DNA of 64,000 nt from NCBI RefSeq assembly GCF_026262505.1, contig NC_067206.1:14194205-14258204 (forward strand). Reading direction: 5' to 3'. The position numbers and the translations under genes were made by a program. The number at the start of each line of letters is the position of its first letter. Position 1 is the first letter of the stretch. Source of the stretch: Trichomonas vaginalis G3. Lineage: Eukaryota > Parabasalia > Trichomonadida > Trichomonadidae. Positions 20,068 to 29,081 of the stretch are shown one piece after another. The notes beneath the pieces are model-generated. The model worked only from the letters and a program-made list of their open reading frames with translations. It searched no databases and was not told where the DNA came from.

Positions 20068-20652
20068 ATGTACGTTGAGTTTGTTGAAGAAGACCGTTGG
20101 GAAACTTGTTTGTTAGATGAGAAATATGAAATTCACTGTTCTGAGCCTTTTGAAGTCAGAAACAAAAAGACAAAAAGAGTTTTAAGCGAATGGGAGCAAA
20201 ATGACGGATATGCTAGGATGAGGATTGGTGGAAAACACTATCTTAAACATGTTGTCATTGCAACTCATTTTATACCGAACCCTAACAATTTACCTTTTGT
20301 AGACCATATAAACCATATAAGAAACGACAATAGACTTGAAAACTTACGTTGGGTCACTTGTTCTGAAAACAATAAGAACAAAAGCAAATTTAGAGATATT
20401 GTATTCGAATTTGTCGACGAACTAGAAGATGAAGCAATTGAAATTACAGACTATGGTAAGCATATGTTTGAGTTTTACTACTATAGCGAAGAACAAGACT
20501 CTTTCTACTTTTATACCGGCGTAAACTATAGGAAATTACAAGTATGTTTTACTAAGGAAGGCTGTGCTTATGTAAACGCTAGAGATACAGATGGAAAATA
20601 CATTAGACTATATCTTAACAAATTCAAGAAGCTATATGGCATACTTTTTTAA
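20068..20652 (+). CDS. HNH endonuclease, homing-type (Maverick B, copy 1)
   Basis: A 194-residue protein. After an N-terminal strand region (NKKTKRVLSEW, as in NUMOD4-type parts), residues about 61-102 form the HNH core: HVVIATHFIPNP, then VDHINHIRND, then NRLENLRWVT and ENN. HNH nucleases of this class are mobile in phages and giant viruses. A second copy in B (27416-28000) and one in C (53073-53657) are close relatives at two different slots. Intact. Confidence 0.85.
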   Translation: MYVEFVEEDRWETCLLDEKYEIHCSEPFEVRNKKTKRVLSEWEQNDGYARMRIGGKHYLKHVVIATHFIPNPNNLPFVDHINHIRNDNRLENLRWVTCSENNKNKSKFRDIVFEFVDELEDEAIEITDYGKHMFEFYYYSEEQDSFYFYTGVNYRKLQVCFTKEGCAYVNARDTDGKYIRLYLNKFKKLYGILF

Positions 20653-20691
20653 AACATTTATTTTAAAACAGTATATTTTTACATATATTAA

Positions 20692-21551
20692 ATGTTTCAG
20701 GTTGAAAAACAAAGAACAAAAGTAGCAGATACAAAACCGTTAGACTATATCTTCACAAATGCCGGTAGGAATATATCAGATGAAGAAATTTCATCTGGCT
20801 CCTACCGCTTTGACTATCCAATTCGTTGGCTTCAAAGTCCTTCAGATGCAAAGGCAATAGGATTTAGAAGAGTTTTGTTTTCAAAAAGAACTAACGCGTT
20901 TATGTTTGCAGTATATTTTCATGGGCGGTATAGAGGTTCTGACGGTCTACTAGACAAATTTGACGAAATGAGAATCTTTACGGTTCGTTCAGACGAAAGT
21001 CTTGAGAAAACTCTAAATGACTTTCAAACTCAAATAAACAAATACTACTGGGAATTTCAAGAAAAATACGATTCTTTACTAAATGGAACATACTATCTGA
21101 AACTAGAATATGACAAGATGAACTCCACAGTTTCATTTCAAAGGATTGAAAATAACCCTCCAAGAGATACACAGTTTTTATTTTGGCAAGTAGACAAACG
21201 TTCTTGGGCACAATTTCTTCGGTTACTAAACCAGAACGAACCATTACCACCTGACGGTCCGTTCTGGTTTATACGCCCACCAACAGATTGACAGTTTATA
21301 GAAACGTGTTTGACCCTCAAAATGTTATGTGTCATGCAAGTTTCAGTTCAAGCAACAATAGTTTTCTTTGTATCGGTAAGGACTTTTATGACTTTGCTTC
21401 TAAATTTTACGAACCACCGAGTAACAGTTTCTCTGACTTTCAAGTTTGGTTCACAACAAATGGTGTGCAACATATTGTTCCATTGTACTACGACTTTTAT
21501 CTCGAATTGTCTTTCATATATAACTACGGAGAAGTGCTGAAAAAGTATTGA
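20692..21551 (+). pseudogene. 282-aa-type protein paralogue, broken (Maverick B)
   Basis: Starts like its paralogue (VEKQRTKVADTKPLDYIFTN against IEKENSRVATTKPLDELFTN) and ends with the same type of region (EPPSNSFSDFQVWFTTNG, then LELSFIYNYGE). The leader TATATTTTTACATATATTAA before the ATG is of the structural-gene type. Broken. The element therefore carries two genes of this family on opposite strands. Confidence 0.7.
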
Positions 21552-21639
21552 AAAATATATTTTAGGTGAAGAGGTGAGATTTCACCTCTTTTTTCACCTG
21601 TTTTTTCACCCTCATGAATTTGTCATGAATTTTGTGCTG

Positions 21640-21760
21640 AATTCGACAAAAATGAGTTTTTGGTTGAAAGAATACGGTGGAGCCAAAAGTGGCTCGACCT
21701 CAAAACAAGCATTTTGTGAAGAATATAGCAACCGTCGGAAAACAGCGGGTTGCTTTTTAT
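21640..21760 (+). pseudogene. KilA-N gene fragment (Maverick B)
   Basis: A short stretch with FWLKEYGGAKSGSTSKQAF matches the middle of the KilA-N gene of element C (about 55210-55270). It lies between dyad modules, as if gene pieces and modules were shuffled together. Fragment only. Confidence 0.7.
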
Positions 21761-21839
21761 ACAAAATTCAACAGGTGAATTTTCATGAAATTCCTTAAGA
21801 TAGAAAAAATAAAGTTAGTTTTATTTTATTTATTTTTTT

Positions 21840-22459
21840 TATTTTGTATGTAAGAACAGATATGTTAAACATTGAGTTTGAAACAGTTAAAAAGATAGAC
21901 AATGACGGGTTAGAATAGGTGATTTAAACGTAAGATACTCAAGAAATACAACAAATATTCTTTGTCAGACATTATATCTCCATCTGGAAAGAAAACATGG
22001 CATTGGGTTGGAATTGCTTCAACTCAGAAAATTTTGACAAGAAATCCTGAGCTTATGAATCGGTAAGATTCTATGGAACTACAGCATATCTCATTGACAA
22101 AAGTCTTTACCGATAGTTTTGTTATGGATTGACCCAGTTGTTGGATATAATTTCATAACATATGGTTCATCGATACGGAACGTTGCAGTGAGGGCTTACT
22201 TTACATCGTTCAGAAACCGAAGGACTTCAATACAAAGAGATATAAGATAGGAAGAACATATAATTAACTCAAAGATATGACAGTACAGTCAATAGAGTTA
22301 AGGTTGTGTTTGTTAACGATATGAGAGCTGCTGAAACAGAACTACTTGAAAAGTTTGAGAAGATGTATGGTGCTCCCACGAAAGGTAAAGAAACGTTTGA
22401 AGTAGATGAATAGATAGTGCTATAAAATTATTTGACGAAGTTGCTGAAAAATACATGTA
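21840..22459 (+). pseudogene. broken gene with T5orf172/GIY-YIG-like end (Maverick B)
   Basis: The leader TTTTGTATGTAAGAACAGAT precedes an ATG at about 21862, matching the KilA-N-class leaders. The recognisable end encodes VNDMRAAETELLEKFEKMYG and then KGKETFEV, the pattern of the T5orf172 (Bro/MUG113) domain that often accompanies KilA-N. The gene is heavily broken. Confidence 0.5.
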
Positions 22460-22539
22460 AAGCGTATATTTTTGGTCTTTTGTGAAAGTCAGAAAATAAA
22501 GTTAGTGTCATTTTTTTGTATTTTTTTGTATTTGACGAG

Positions 22540-23040
22540 AATGTTTATGTTAGAATGTTAGATCTAACATGTTTTCTAACACGTTTTCTAACATGGTCTA
22601 AAACTCTTGAATTTTCATGAAATTTACACCAAAAATAAAGTTTATGTTAGAATGTTAGATCTAACATGTTTTCTAACCTGTTTTCTAACATCGTAGAAAA
22701 CTCATGAATTTTCATGAAATTTACACCAAAAATAAAGTTTAGGTGAAGAGGTGAGATTTCACCTCTTTTTTCACCTCTTTTCTAACATCGTAGAAAACTC
22801 ATGAATTTTCATGAAATTTACACCAAAAATAATGTTTAGGTGAAGAGGTGAGATTTCACCTCTTTTTTCACCTGTTTTTTCACCCTCTTGAATTTTCATG
22901 ATTTCTTCGTAAATGTTTTGTCGAAACTTCTTCGTAATGAGCGTAAATGACCCAAAAATAATGTTTAGGTGAAGAGGTGAGATTTCACCTCTTTTTTCAC
23001 CTGTTTTTTCACCTCATGAATTTTCCCGAAATAAAAAATA
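22540..23040. repeat. series of dyad modules of three arm types
   Basis: Successive modules use different arm words: GTTAGAA/TTCTAAC (22550-22700) and GGTGAA/TTCACC (22740-23020), including one hybrid of both types. All share the connector TTTTCATGAAATTTACACCA. Within each module two direct and two or three inverted arm copies occur. Confidence 0.8.
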
Positions 23041-23087
23041 AAGTTGGTTTTTTTAAAAAAATATTTTTTTATTTTTATTGTAAGAAC

Positions 23088-24002
23088 ATGTTAGCAACAA
23101 CAGCACCAAACTCGTTAGTCATGAACCCAACTTCTATGTTAGTAGAGATGAAAAGCTTCATTCCTTCTTCATATACTTTCGAAACAGAAATCCAGAAGAT
23201 AAAGCAAGAACTTTTAACAAATAATTTAGACTGTAGTGCGAAAGATGAAACAAATGAACAGTATCTTTATGAAATGCAGGACATTATTGACCATTTACCT
23301 AAACTTCCTGAAATACAACAACAAAAGCTCACTATTCCAGAATTCGATGAAATAGAAGTCAAAGCAACTGACTCAGTAGAAATAAAGAAGTTCATACGTA
23401 AGGTTAACTATGAGTTTCTTGGATTTCATTGCAACCACAAAGTTATGGACAAAGATTGCGATATGGTATATAAAAATGTTTCTGACATATACAAATCTGA
23501 AGAATTTAAGACCTACGACAACTTTGTTTCGTTAGTTGCTGAATGTGTATGGCAGATAAGAGATAAAGACAGAAGGGGTAAAATATGGAACGAACAGATA
23601 AGACCAACTGCTTCAGATTTAAAGAAAACCATTGACGCCTTAGTCGTACTAGCAGGTAAGGTTTCAATGTACAATGCAAAAATGAACCCGCAATGTTCTA
23701 AATGTAAGGCAGCAATTAGGAAATATAACTACTCAGTCAAAGAGATAGAACGTATGAGAAACGACTATGCAGATTTAAAGAAAGAAGCAGAAAAGCCAGC
23801 AGAAAATAAAATGGACATGTTAGAATTTCTGAACAAAAACTATCCAACAGCAGACGATTTCCTTCTATCTGATGTCAAGAAGAAGTATAAAGAAACTTTC
23901 GGCATAGTTAAAACATTCGATGTACTGACAGAAGAAATAGAAGCTACGAAATTGTTTAGGATTTCAAATATACATCGTACAATTCATGTAAAACGCTTAT
24001 AA
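23088..24002 (+). CDS. 304-aa protein with CxxC pair, unknown (Maverick B)
   Basis: The start MLATTAPNSLVMNPTSM is chosen because it is conserved in element C at 55977 and follows TTTTTATTGTAAGAAC; the upstream open frame is dyad-repeat DNA. The protein is helical, with a possible metal site (MNPQCSKCKA near residue 205) followed by a coiled coil, and a C-terminal region FLLSDVKKKYKETFGIVKTF that looks like a small winged-helix type fold. Its place among KilA-N genes suggests a replication or regulatory role, unproven. Confidence 0.65.
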   Translation: MLATTAPNSLVMNPTSMLVEMKSFIPSSYTFETEIQKIKQELLTNNLDCSAKDETNEQYLYEMQDIIDHLPKLPEIQQQKLTIPEFDEIEVKATDSVEIKKFIRKVNYEFLGFHCNHKVMDKDCDMVYKNVSDIYKSEEFKTYDNFVSLVAECVWQIRDKDRRGKIWNEQIRPTASDLKKTIDALVVLAGKVSMYNAKMNPQCSKCKAAIRKYNYSVKEIERMRNDYADLKKEAEKPAENKMDMLEFLNKNYPTADDFLLSDVKKKYKETFGIVKTFDVLTEEIEATKLFRISNIHRTIHVKRL

Positions 24003-24338
24003 AATAACTGAGGTGAAAAAAGAGGTGAAAAAAGAGGTGAAATCTCACCTCTTCACCTAAAATATATTTTTGCTGAAAAATGACCAAATTTCATTATATA
24101 ACTGTTATGAGTGACGAAGAGAACTTTGACACTTCGTAAAAAAAATCCCTGAAATCATATCTTTTATACAAAATTCAAGAGGTGAAAAAAGAGGTGAAAA
24201 AACAGGTGAAATCTCACCTCTTCACCTAAAATATATTTTTACTGAAAAATGACCAAATTTCATGAATTTTCATAAGATAGAAAAAATAAAGTTAGTTTTA
24301 TTTTTTTTTATTTTTTTATTTTGTATGTAAAGACAGAT

Positions 24339-25118
24339 ATGTCAACATCAGAGAACACAACAACTGCTATCGTTCATGAAGCCATAAATGAAGAATATGA
24401 GTGGGTTCAGTTTAACAAACAACTCCGTCTCATTCGTTCGGTCAAAGATGACATGTACCAAATGCAAAGTATTTTGACAGCATGTTTTGCTCCAGATACT
24501 AAGAAACCACAAGACTGGTTTGAATTAAATAGCACTCATGAACTCCTCAGTGAGTTTGAACATGTAGAACTTAAAAAAATGTACCAAGACAGACAAAACT
24601 TACCATTGCATCTAAAAGGTATATATGTTCATAAGTTCCTAGTTAGTTCAATAGCAATGTGGGCTTCACCTCGCTATGCATGGTATGTTTGTAAACTTCT
24701 TGACGAACTTTGTACAAAGCAGAGAGAAGATATGATGAAAGAAGACAAAAACATACAGAAAAGAATACCACGTTCGGTACCAAAAGGAAAGGAAAAGAAC
24801 TATAAGTATATGATTTACACTGAAGAGATGGAAAATGAAGAAGACAGAGATATGGTTATGTTGCATTTAGTCAGAAGAAACAACAAAAGCTTTTACGACC
24901 TTGCTAAGATTTACAAATCTGACAGAAATTGGTTCTATCGCGAAAACTTACCGATTTCAATGACACCAAATGAAGATGTGAAACAAATAGTTCAAGATAC
25001 TTTACCTCAAACACACTATGATATTAAAGGTTGTACAATTCTTACCTTCAAAGAAGATTTACCGCTACTGAAAGAAAAGATAACAGAGTATTTTGACAAC
25101 TTCAAACAAGTAGAGTAA
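24339..25118 (+). CDS. KilA-N domain protein (Maverick B)
   Basis: A 259-residue protein. Residues about 50-135 carry the KilA-N signature (KKPQDWFELNSTHELLSEF, then LKGIYVHKFLVSSIAMWASP and YAWYVCKLLDEL), a DNA-binding domain of phages and large DNA viruses. The C-terminal half (KYMIYTEEMENEEDRDMV onward) is nearly identical to element C, whereas the KilA-N core is clearly diverged, pointing to domain exchange. Start chosen at the ATG after GTATGTAAAGACAGAT. Likely a regulator. Confidence 0.75.
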   Translation: MSTSENTTTAIVHEAINEEYEWVQFNKQLRLIRSVKDDMYQMQSILTACFAPDTKKPQDWFELNSTHELLSEFEHVELKKMYQDRQNLPLHLKGIYVHKFLVSSIAMWASPRYAWYVCKLLDELCTKQREDMMKEDKNIQKRIPRSVPKGKEKNYKYMIYTEEMENEEDRDMVMLHLVRRNNKSFYDLAKIYKSDRNWFYRENLPISMTPNEDVKQIVQDTLPQTHYDIKGCTILTFKEDLPLLKEKITEYFDNFKQVE

Positions 25119-25194
25119 ATTGCACTCTTTATTTTTACGCTTGACACCAAAGATGGCTCAGGTAGCTCTATAAAGTAAATTGTCTTGTCAAATC

Positions 25195-25560
25195 CTTCTG
25201 GCATTCCGAGTCCTTCCATCCGACAAGAAAAAAATTTCCCGACAACTGGAAGAACTCTTGCATCCGACAGGAAGAACTCTTGCATCCGACAGAAAAAGTT
25301 TTTCCCGACAACTGGAAGAACTCTTCCTTCCAACTGGAAAAATTTTTCTTGTTGTTCGTCCGTAAACCATTCAAATTTTAGAAAATTGAGAACTTTTTGG
25401 TCGACCTTCAGAAAAAGTTTTTCCATCCGACAGAAAAATATTTTCCCGACAACTGGAAGAACTCTTGCATCCGACAGGAAGAACTCTTGCATCCGACAGA
25501 AAAAGTTTTTCCCGACAACTGGAAGAACTCTTCCATCCGACAGACTTACTAAGACTAAAC
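25195..25560. repeat. dyad tandem array, GACAACTGGAAGAACTCTT type (Maverick B)
   Basis: Units combining CCGACAACTGGAAGAACTCT and TGCATCCGACAGGAAGAACT are repeated with order changes. The array abuts coding-like DNA for DKTIYFIELPEPS on the minus strand, as the related arrays in element C abut similar sequences. Long frames here on both strands are by-products of the repetition. Confidence 0.75.
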
Positions 25561-25571
25561 ACTTAGATTTT

Positions 25572-26447
25572 TCAAGCTTGACTTTTTACAATTTGAACTT
25601 TGTTTGCGTAGATGTGAATTCTGAAAGAAGTATGAGGGTCTTGTATGACTTTGTACTTCTCCCATAGTTCATGTCTGTCAAACTTACCTGCCATGGACTC
25701 TTTCATAAGTTCCATGAAATCGTCTTCGGACAATCCAGGGAAAAGTATGATATCAGTAAGTATTCTTTTAACATCCTTACTTAAACTCTTTGCTGTCTGT
25801 ACACAAATGACAACTGAGATGTTAAAGTGTCTGAGCTTCTTGAGAATTCGACACATGTCTTGTTCTCTGTTCTTTAACAAAGGATGAGAAGCAAAGTCAT
25901 CTAAGATAAGAAGACATCTGTGAGGGTAAGTCTTCCAATCGTAAGATTGCAATTTCTTCGAAATGTATTCTATCTCTTTCTGTTTGTTTCTGAAGTGTTT
26001 CTTCTCTAATATTCTCTGCATTTCCTCATTTGGGTCTTTAAACTTCGAATTTATATACTCATTTATAGCATTGTACTTCAAAACCCTTCTTTGGTACTTC
26101 TTTATCCAATCCAACAACTCAGAGTCTTTTATACATACTAACTTAGACTTTTTTATAATATCTTTGAACGAATTGACGGTTTGGTCAAATTGACCAGAAG
26201 TCGAACAAATAACAACTAACTCATAGAATGGGTTCTTCTCATCTAGTTCTTGTTGTTGTGCAGCCATTTTAAGATAAGTGAAAGTCTTACCCGACCCAGG
26301 TGGTGCGATTAGACCTGTTATACCATTCTGAGCAAATAAGAACTTGTCATGTATGGGTTTTATCTGAGCATTTTCTAACTTCCTCTTGTTCTTGTTTAAA
26401 ACATTCTCAAATTTCTTGTCAATGTCAGCAAACTTTTTTTCTAACAT
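25572..26447 (-). CDS. FtsK/HerA-type packaging ATPase (Maverick B)
   Basis: A 291-residue A32-like ATPase: Walker A GLIAPPGSGKT at residues about 45-55 and Walker B CLLILDD at about 178-184, followed by the region where a conserved polar residue senses the nucleotide (VVICVQTAKSLSKD). In capsid-bearing elements this enzyme pumps DNA into the capsid. The start MLEKKFADIDKK is chosen because the longer frame would overlap the divergent gene at 26484. Intact in B and C. Confidence 0.88.
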   Translation of the reverse strand: MLEKKFADIDKKFENVLNKNKRKLENAQIKPIHDKFLFAQNGITGLIAPPGSGKTFTYLKMAAQQQELDEKNPFYELVVICSTSGQFDQTVNSFKDIIKKSKLVCIKDSELLDWIKKYQRRVLKYNAINEYINSKFKDPNEEMQRILEKKHFRNKQKEIEYISKKLQSYDWKTYPHRCLLILDDFASHPLLKNREQDMCRILKKLRHFNISVVICVQTAKSLSKDVKRILTDIILFPGLSEDDFMELMKESMAGKFDRHELWEKYKVIQDPHTSFRIHIYANKVQIVKSQA

Positions 26448-26483
26448 ATTTTTAGAAAAATTAAAATTTTTATCTTTTTGAAA
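26448..26483. promoter_or_regulatory. 36-bp divergent promoter, ATPase and 150-aa gene
   Basis: The AT-rich spacer includes TTTTTATCTTTTTGAAA, again a TTTTTAYC core about 10 bases before the ATG. The homologous spacer in element C is 60069-60104, also 36 bp. Confidence 0.5.
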
Positions 26484-26936
26484 ATGTCTAGCGATTTCGC
26501 TATCTATATTCGAGACAAGCTTTTCGACAGCAAAACATCTGTAGACCATAAAATCTTACATAGTGTAAACAAGAAAGGGGAATTTGTTCTAAAGTTCTGT
26601 TTCTGGGAATATGACAAGAACCATAAAACATTAGGCAGAGAAGTCTTTAAGTTTGTCAATGACAGACTTGTTGACAGAGATGACGCCGATTGGAAAGATG
26701 AAGTCCAACAAAAGTTCTTAGAATGCAAAGAAGACACATGCGCTGTTCTTGAAGATGAAATAGAAAACAGAATAGAAGAGCTATTAAAGGACAAAGACCT
26801 TTTACATAAATATGGTTGCGCCAAATTTGACATAACTCCACCAGAGAAGAAGAAGAAGAAGAGAGAAAAGAAAGAAAAGAAAGTAGAAGAAGAGAAGAAA
26901 GAGCCAGAGCCAGAGAAGGTGAGATATGACATGTAA
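26484..26936 (+). CDS. 150-aa protein with Lys/Glu tail (Maverick B)
   Basis: Starts MSSDFAIYIRDKLFDSKT; the central part contains VLKFCFWEYDKNHKTLG, and the C-terminal 30 residues are nearly pure Lys and Glu. Conserved in C (60105-60566) with a variable tail. No family recognised; the position beside the ATPase suggests a packaging or capsid role. Confidence 0.6.
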   Translation: MSSDFAIYIRDKLFDSKTSVDHKILHSVNKKGEFVLKFCFWEYDKNHKTLGREVFKFVNDRLVDRDDADWKDEVQQKFLECKEDTCAVLEDEIENRIEELLKDKDLLHKYGCAKFDITPPEKKKKKREKKEKKVEEEKKEPEPEKVRYDM

Positions 26937-26952
26937 AAATAAAATTTTATTT

Positions 26953-27372
26953 TTAGAACATTTCTGGGTCAATGTCAATGTTCTCTTCCTCTTTAGGAGC
27001 AAACACTGGCTTAGACTCTAAAATCTTTTTACCTAATTTACCTTGAACTTCAACTATCTTAGACTCATAATATTCATAGTCGTCTGCTTTCTTTGGTTCA
27101 TAAGGTATAACAAGTTTGTATGCTTTGCCTTCTTTAAGGTTTGAGAACCTTCTGTCAAATTTTTCTTTGACTGCTAACAAACCTTCTATGTCTAAGTCTT
27201 CAAATTTCGCACCATTTTTAGTCACAATAGCAAACTTAACGGGTTCGATGTTCCAAACTTTGTCAAATGTAGACTTTTCAAAATGGTAGAAGTAAACATT
27301 CAAATATATGAATGGGTCTAGTTCTTCTTTGACTTCTGTCATGTACTTGTTGACTGAAATATATTTCGTCAT
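26953..27372 (-). CDS. 139-aa protein, unknown (Maverick B)
   Basis: Begins MTKYISVNKYMTEVKEELDP and ends ENIDIDPEMF, mainly beta-strand and charged helix. The same length occurs in C (60583-61002). The start was set by that alignment; the open frame extends further upstream without conservation. It could be a single-stranded-DNA-binding or accessory protein, but nothing decisive is visible. Confidence 0.6.
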   Translation of the reverse strand: MTKYISVNKYMTEVKEELDPFIYLNVYFYHFEKSTFDKVWNIEPVKFAIVTKNGAKFEDLDIEGLLAVKEKFDRRFSNLKEGKAYKLVIPYEPKKADDYEYYESKIVEVQGKLGKKILESKPVFAPKEEENIDIDPEMF

Positions 27373-27415
27373 CTTTTCTATCGGATAAAAAAATATTTTT
27401 TTTTTAAAAAATGTT

Positions 27416-28000
27416 TTAAAATGGTATGCCATATAGCTTCTTGAATTTGTTAAGAAGTATATGAACGTGTTTTCCATCTGTATCTCTAGTGTTTACATAA
27501 GCATAGTCATCCTTAGTAAAATATACTTGTAATTTTCTATAGTTTACACCGGTATAAAAGTAGAAAGAGTCTTGTTCTTCGCTATAGTAGTAAAACTCAA
27601 GCGTATGCTTGCCATAGTCTGTAATTTCAATTGCTTCATCTTCTAGTTCGTCGACAAATTCGAATACAATATCTCCAAATTTGCCTCTGTTCTTATTGTT
27701 TTCAGAAAGAGTGACCCAACGTAAATTTTCAAGTCTATTGTCGTTTCTTATACGGTTTATGTGGTCTACAAGAGGTAAATTGTTAGGATTCGGTATAAAA
27801 TGAGTTGCAATGACAATATGTTTAAAATAGTTTTTTCCACCCATCCTCATCATAGCATATCCGTCATTTCGCTCCCATCCGCTTAAAACTCTTTTTGTCT
27901 TTTTGTTTCTGACTTCAAATGACTCACAACAGTGAATTTCATATTTCTCATCTAACAAACAAGTTTCCCAACGGTCCTTTCCAACAAACTCAGCGTACAT
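27416..28000 (-). CDS. HNH endonuclease (Maverick B, copy 2)
   Basis: A 194-residue relative of the protein at 20068-20652, with the same HNH core (HIVIATHFIPNP, VDHINRIRND, NRLENLRWVT). It lies between the 139-aa gene and the penton-like gene, the slot where element C carries a superfamily 3 helicase. Its flanks match those of copy 1, so it probably arrived by copying or homing from there. Intact. Confidence 0.85.
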   Translation of the reverse strand: MYAEFVGKDRWETCLLDEKYEIHCCESFEVRNKKTKRVLSGWERNDGYAMMRMGGKNYFKHIVIATHFIPNPNNLPLVDHINRIRNDNRLENLRWVTLSENNKNRGKFGDIVFEFVDELEDEAIEITDYGKHTLEFYYYSEEQDSFYFYTGVNYRKLQVYFTKDDYAYVNTRDTDGKHVHILLNKFKKLYGIPF

Positions 28001-28045
28001 TTCAAATAAAATAAAAAAATATTTTTTATATTCTTGAGCTATTTT

Positions 28046-28834
28046 TTATTCTTGACTTTGTTGTTGCATTTGTTGTTCTTGAGCTATTTGTTGTTGAAGT
28101 TGTTCTTGTAGTACAATACTTTCACCAGTTGCATCTTCCAATTCGAAACTTTCTGCCGTCATTGACAAATACATAGGACATAAAAGTTTTACAGGAACAA
28201 AGTTTGCGTCAACTAATGTCAACGTTATACTTGCCAAAGTGTTTGAGTTCACTAAGGTTGAAAATTCTGCATTCGAATGAACAATAGGCAAACCAGCAGA
28301 GAAAGTATTGTTTATACGCATAAGTATCTTTTGGTCATAATAGTTTCTGTCGACATTCGAATAACACTTTGAACCTAAGTTTGAAACAATATATAAGATT
28401 GGTGTGCTTAATGTCAATGGAATAGACATTCCTTGTATGACACCTTTTCCTGTTATAGGAAACTGTTGGTAGTAAAAACCAGAAATGAGTTTTGTATTAT
28501 AGCTCATATCGTTTATAGTAAACTCAGTCGGACATCCAAACATAATGAAACCTGCTCTAGTTGCAGCACATGTTACACTCGTACGTAAAGTATTAAATAA
28601 GTCAACAAAACCTGTTGGTGGTATATCTGAGTAAGTATCTTCAAAGGAGTATTTTTTACCATTCACAACAATAAAGTCTTCTGGTGTCAAAAGAGCAAAA
28701 CAGGCTTTAGTCGTCATTGTGTTTAAGGTTAGTTTACAATATCGTCCTTGAGGACTTTGTAAGTTTGTTGTTATAGAATTATATGACTCGGGGTTTTTAG
28801 TCGTAATAGTATAAACCATTATGTCTTCTGCCAT
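28046..28834 (-). CDS. penton-like minor capsid protein candidate (Maverick B)
   Basis: A 262-residue, beta-rich protein. The region LASITLTLVDANFVPVKLLC near residue 200 resembles the last strands of single jelly-roll penton proteins of Polintons and adenovirus-like viruses. The C-terminus is a Gln-rich tail (QEQLQQQIAQEQQ). Next to the major capsid and ATPase genes this fits a minor capsid role. Similarity is by pattern only. Whole in B and C. Confidence 0.55.
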   Translation of the reverse strand: MAEDIMVYTITTKNPESYNSITTNLQSPQGRYCKLTLNTMTTKACFALLTPEDFIVVNGKKYSFEDTYSDIPPTGFVDLFNTLRTSVTCAATRAGFIMFGCPTEFTINDMSYNTKLISGFYYQQFPITGKGVIQGMSIPLTLSTPILYIVSNLGSKCYSNVDRNYYDQKILMRINNTFSAGLPIVHSNAEFSTLVNSNTLASITLTLVDANFVPVKLLCPMYLSMTAESFELEDATGESIVLQEQLQQQIAQEQQMQQQSQE

Positions 28835-28844
28835 TTATATATAT

Positions 28845-29075
28845 TTAAAAGTTTTTCTGAAAGTGGAGAAGAACTTCATCTAAACTTTCACATGGCGTTT
28901 CTTGAAGTTCTCTGTCTAAGAAGTTCAAATATTTTGTAAAGACATAGAACTTTCCTTTGTCTACACGAACAAACAAAACAGGGTCTTTCATATCGTTCAA
29001 AAGTGTGTAAAGTCCTTTACATGAAATAAAGTCTATATTATTTTTCTTCAAACATCTTTCAAGAAGTTTTGACAT
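28845..29075 (-). CDS. 76-aa protein present in B only
   Basis: MSKLLERCLKKNNIDFISCK and onward, an alpha/beta-looking small protein just upstream of the penton-like gene. Element C has no counterpart in this slot. Its leader is short and AT-rich. Unknown function. Confidence 0.5.
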   Translation of the reverse strand: MSKLLERCLKKNNIDFISCKGLYTLLNDMKDPVLFVRVDKGKFYVFTKYLNFLDRELQETPCESLDEVLLHFQKNF

Positions 29076-29081
29076 TTTTAC

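Noticed and set aside
25016-25667. Several frames on both strands over the 25195-25560 array
   Set aside because: Frames exist in many phases because the array repeats; none is conserved in element C at the matching place.
26504-26932. 142-aa minus-strand frame opposite the 150-aa gene
   Set aside because: A Ser/Phe-rich mirror of the Lys/Glu-rich plus-strand gene; the plus frame has the conserved start and promoter.
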